Part shown: piece by piece, positions 7,572 through 8,466 of the stretch
Position numbering within the stretch: the first letter of the stretch is position 1
How the letters are laid out: each line of letters opens with the position of its first letter
Assembly: GCA_947456315.1 (NCBI GenBank)
Contig: CANGRU010000055.1
Location: forward strand, 1 to 8,466
Reading direction: 5' to 3'
Source: Beijerinckiaceae bacterium
Lineage (GTDB): Bacteria; Pseudomonadota; Alphaproteobacteria; Rhizobiales; Beijerinckiaceae
DNA length: 8,466 nt
The notes under the pieces: model-generated
What the model was told of the DNA's origin: nothing
The model's input: only the letters and a program-made list of their open reading frames with translations
The model's database searches: none
Position numbers and translations under genes: made by a program

Positions 7572-7615
7572 AATAGACAGTGGCGGCATCTCTTGTGCCG
7601 CATGTGGAGACTGGC

Positions 7616-7954
7616 ATGACCTACGTCGTCGGCGAAAATTGCATCAAGTGCAAATATATGGATTGCGTGGAAGTTTGCCCCGTGGACTGCTTCTACGAGG
7701 GCGAGAACATGCTCGTCATCCATCCCGACGAATGTATCGATTGCGGCGTCTGCGAGCCGGAATGCCCGGCCGAAGCCATCAAGCCCGACACCGAGCCGGG
7801 GTTGGAAAAGTGGCTGACCCTCAATGCCGATATGGCCAAGACCTGGCCCAACATCACCATCAAGCGTGATCCGCCTGATGACGCCAAGGAATGGGACGGC
7901 AAGCCCGGCAAGCTCGAGGCGCATTTCTCGACCAATCCGGGTCAAGGCGACTGA
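7616..7954 (+). CDS. fdxA: Ferredoxin A, [3Fe-4S][4Fe-4S] seven-iron type
   Basis: A 112-residue soluble electron carrier, the same type as Azotobacter vinelandii ferredoxin I. The start [20 protein letters not shown] and the second motif [14 protein letters not shown] are diagnostic. By alignment with that protein, C9, C17 and C50 should bind the [3Fe-4S] cluster and C21, C40, C43 and C46 the [4Fe-4S] cluster; C12 and C25 are the extra conserved Cys. The C-terminal half ([18 protein letters not shown]) is the extension of long-type FdxA. ATG 7616 is preferred over the in-frame ATG 7580: it has GGAGA (7606-7610) five bases upstream and gives the usual family length. Redox partners cannot be told from the context. 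The gene lies between an S4 protein gene and a putative CarD gene, an order I recall from other Rhizobiales. Confidence 0.96.
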   Translation: MTYVVGENCIKCKYMDCVEVCPVDCFYEGENMLVIHPDECIDCGVCEPECPAEAIKPDTEPGLEKWLTLNADMAKTWPNITIKRDPPDDAKEWDGKPGKLEAHFSTNPGQGD

Positions 7955-8004
7955 TATCCCAAGTAAAGCCCAGACAGTTCGGCTTCATTGATCAAAAAAG
8001 TTAA

Positions 8005-8037
8005 CCAGCCCGCCGCGCGCAGCGCTTGGCGGGCTGG
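8005..8037. terminator. Strong hairpin after fdxA, probable terminator
   Basis: CCAGCCCGCC (8005-8014) and GGCGGGCTGG (8028-8037) form a perfect ten-base stem with a 13-base loop, 50 bases after the fdxA stop. The downstream plus-strand sequence (AATCCTTTGATTT) is only moderately T-rich. On the minus strand a clean run of six T follows four bases after the stem. It probably ends fdxA transcripts and may act in both directions. Confidence 0.65.
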
Positions 8038-8043
8038 AATCCT

Positions 8044-8072
8044 TTGATTTCGATCGATTTTTGTGATATGCA
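8044..8072 (+). promoter_or_regulatory. Weak candidate promoter for the downstream gene
   Basis: TTGATT (8044-8049) and TATGCA (8067-8072) are separated by 17 bases in a locally AT-rich patch just after the fdxA terminator. The matches are four of six and three of six, so only position, spacing and local composition support it. A better -35 hexamer, TTGACA, occurs near 8180 but has no -10 partner at proper spacing. Confidence 0.25.
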
Positions 8073-8079
8073 ATGTCTT

Positions 8080-8355
8080 AACAGTCGAGTTTTCTGTTTT
8101 CGTGTCGGTTTCGGCCAAGCTTCAGCGTGGCCCAGCGTCAAACAGGGGCTCTGCCACGGCTTCGGCTAGAGGCGGAGTTTGACATCCGAACACATCGCGA
8201 AGGCGACTGAGGAGTCGCGCATTTGCCTGATCGCCGCCCGATGGGTTGGAGGTCCGTGAAGGTGAACTGCGCTCGGCTCTGACCCGGGAGATGCGTATCG
8301 CTCCCAGCCCCCGTCTCGGTTTCCAACCCGGGGCATGAAATGGAGTGCCCACGTC
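8080..8355 (+). promoter_or_regulatory. Long gene-free leader region with potential RNA structure
   Basis: About 275 bases before the last gene hold no plus-strand coding sequence that I can support. Three inverted repeats are visible. A six-base stem spans 8203-8208 with 8213-8218 and has a GAGG loop. GGGTTGGA (8243-8250) pairs perfectly with TCCAACCC (8322-8329), enclosing 71 bases. Inside that, GGGAG (8286-8290) pairs with CTCCC (8301-8305). A long-range stem with a nested hairpin just before the start codon suggests a structured 5' leader, but this is inference from sequence only. Confidence 0.35.
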
Positions 8356-8466
8356 ATGGCGTCGAAGAAGCCCGTCACCGCATCCAAATCCAAGAGCCCG
8401 AAGTCCGGTTCCACCTCCGTATCGAAGGGGAAATCCGAGACCAAAGCTCCTGTCGCCAAGGCCAAA
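8356..8466 (+). CDS. Start of a Lys/Ser/Ala-rich protein, probably CarD/CdnL-type regulator (3' truncated)
   Basis: Only the first 37 codons are visible, starting MASKKPVTASKSKSPKSG and remaining Lys, Ser, Ala and Pro-rich to the window edge. This low-complexity basic tail has no domain of its own. In many Rhizobiales the gene after fdxA encodes a CarD/CdnL-family RNA polymerase-binding regulator with such an N-terminal extension, and this is the basis of the call. A histone H1-like or other basic DNA-binding protein would look the same here. ATG 8356 has GGAG (8342-8345) ten bases upstream. An in-frame ATG at 8335 would add seven residues but lacks a clear ribosome site. Confidence 0.55.
   Translation, partial: MASKKPVTASKSKSPKSGSTSVSKGKSETKAPVAKAK

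Noticed and set aside
7580..7615. Upstream in-frame ATG giving fdxA a 12-residue N-terminal extension
   Set aside because: The downstream ATG 7616 has a good GGAGA site at proper spacing and yields the standard FdxA N-terminus; the extension shows no family resemblance.
8122..8465. Minus-strand open frames opposite the putative carD start and its leader
   Set aside because: They have no recognisable motifs or good ribosome site, and they overlap the plus-strand gene start, which has a plausible Shine-Dalgarno and typical CarD-tail composition.

Overview
The window looks like ordinary core chromosome from an alphaproteobacterium of the order Hyphomicrobiales (Rhizobiales). This rests on the aerobic cobaltochelatase pair cobS-cobT, an alphaproteobacterial-type L28 protein, a Suv3-like helicase followed by an S4-domain gene, a seven-iron ferredoxin A, and GC-rich coding sequence. 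Genus assignment is not possible from the sequence alone. The family calls come from reading motifs and remembered homologues; no database search was run.

Left part (1-2340): the 3' end of cobS is followed 30 bases later by complete cobT. These encode two subunits of the cobaltochelatase that inserts cobalt into hydrogenobyrinic acid a,c-diamide. cobT ends at a bidirectional hairpin terminator shared with the convergent gene rpmB (ribosomal protein L28, minus strand). rpmB has a clear sigma-70-type promoter about 220 bases upstream of its start, giving it a long leader with several short hairpins. A DUF3108 gene for a secreted protein of unknown role is divergent from rpmB.

Middle (3805-7512): an intergenic region with direct repeats and a perfect palindrome precedes a large Suv3-type RNA helicase with a long disordered C-terminal tail. 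The helicase is closely followed (8-base gap) by an Hsp15-like S4 RNA-binding protein. The two probably form an RNA- or ribosome-related operon.

Right part (7513-8466): fdxA encodes a 7Fe ferredoxin with all expected cluster cysteines. A strong inverted repeat follows it, then about 300 bases of gene-free sequence with potential RNA structure. The window ends with the first 37 codons of a Lys/Ser/Ala-rich protein, probably a CarD/CdnL-type transcription regulator.

There are no mobile elements, CRISPR arrays, tRNA or rRNA genes, or broken genes. I did not find a convincing new biological system. The best leads are the two long leaders (rpmB and the putative carD), the repeat and palindrome cluster before the helicase, and a patch of different codon usage inside the helicase gene.
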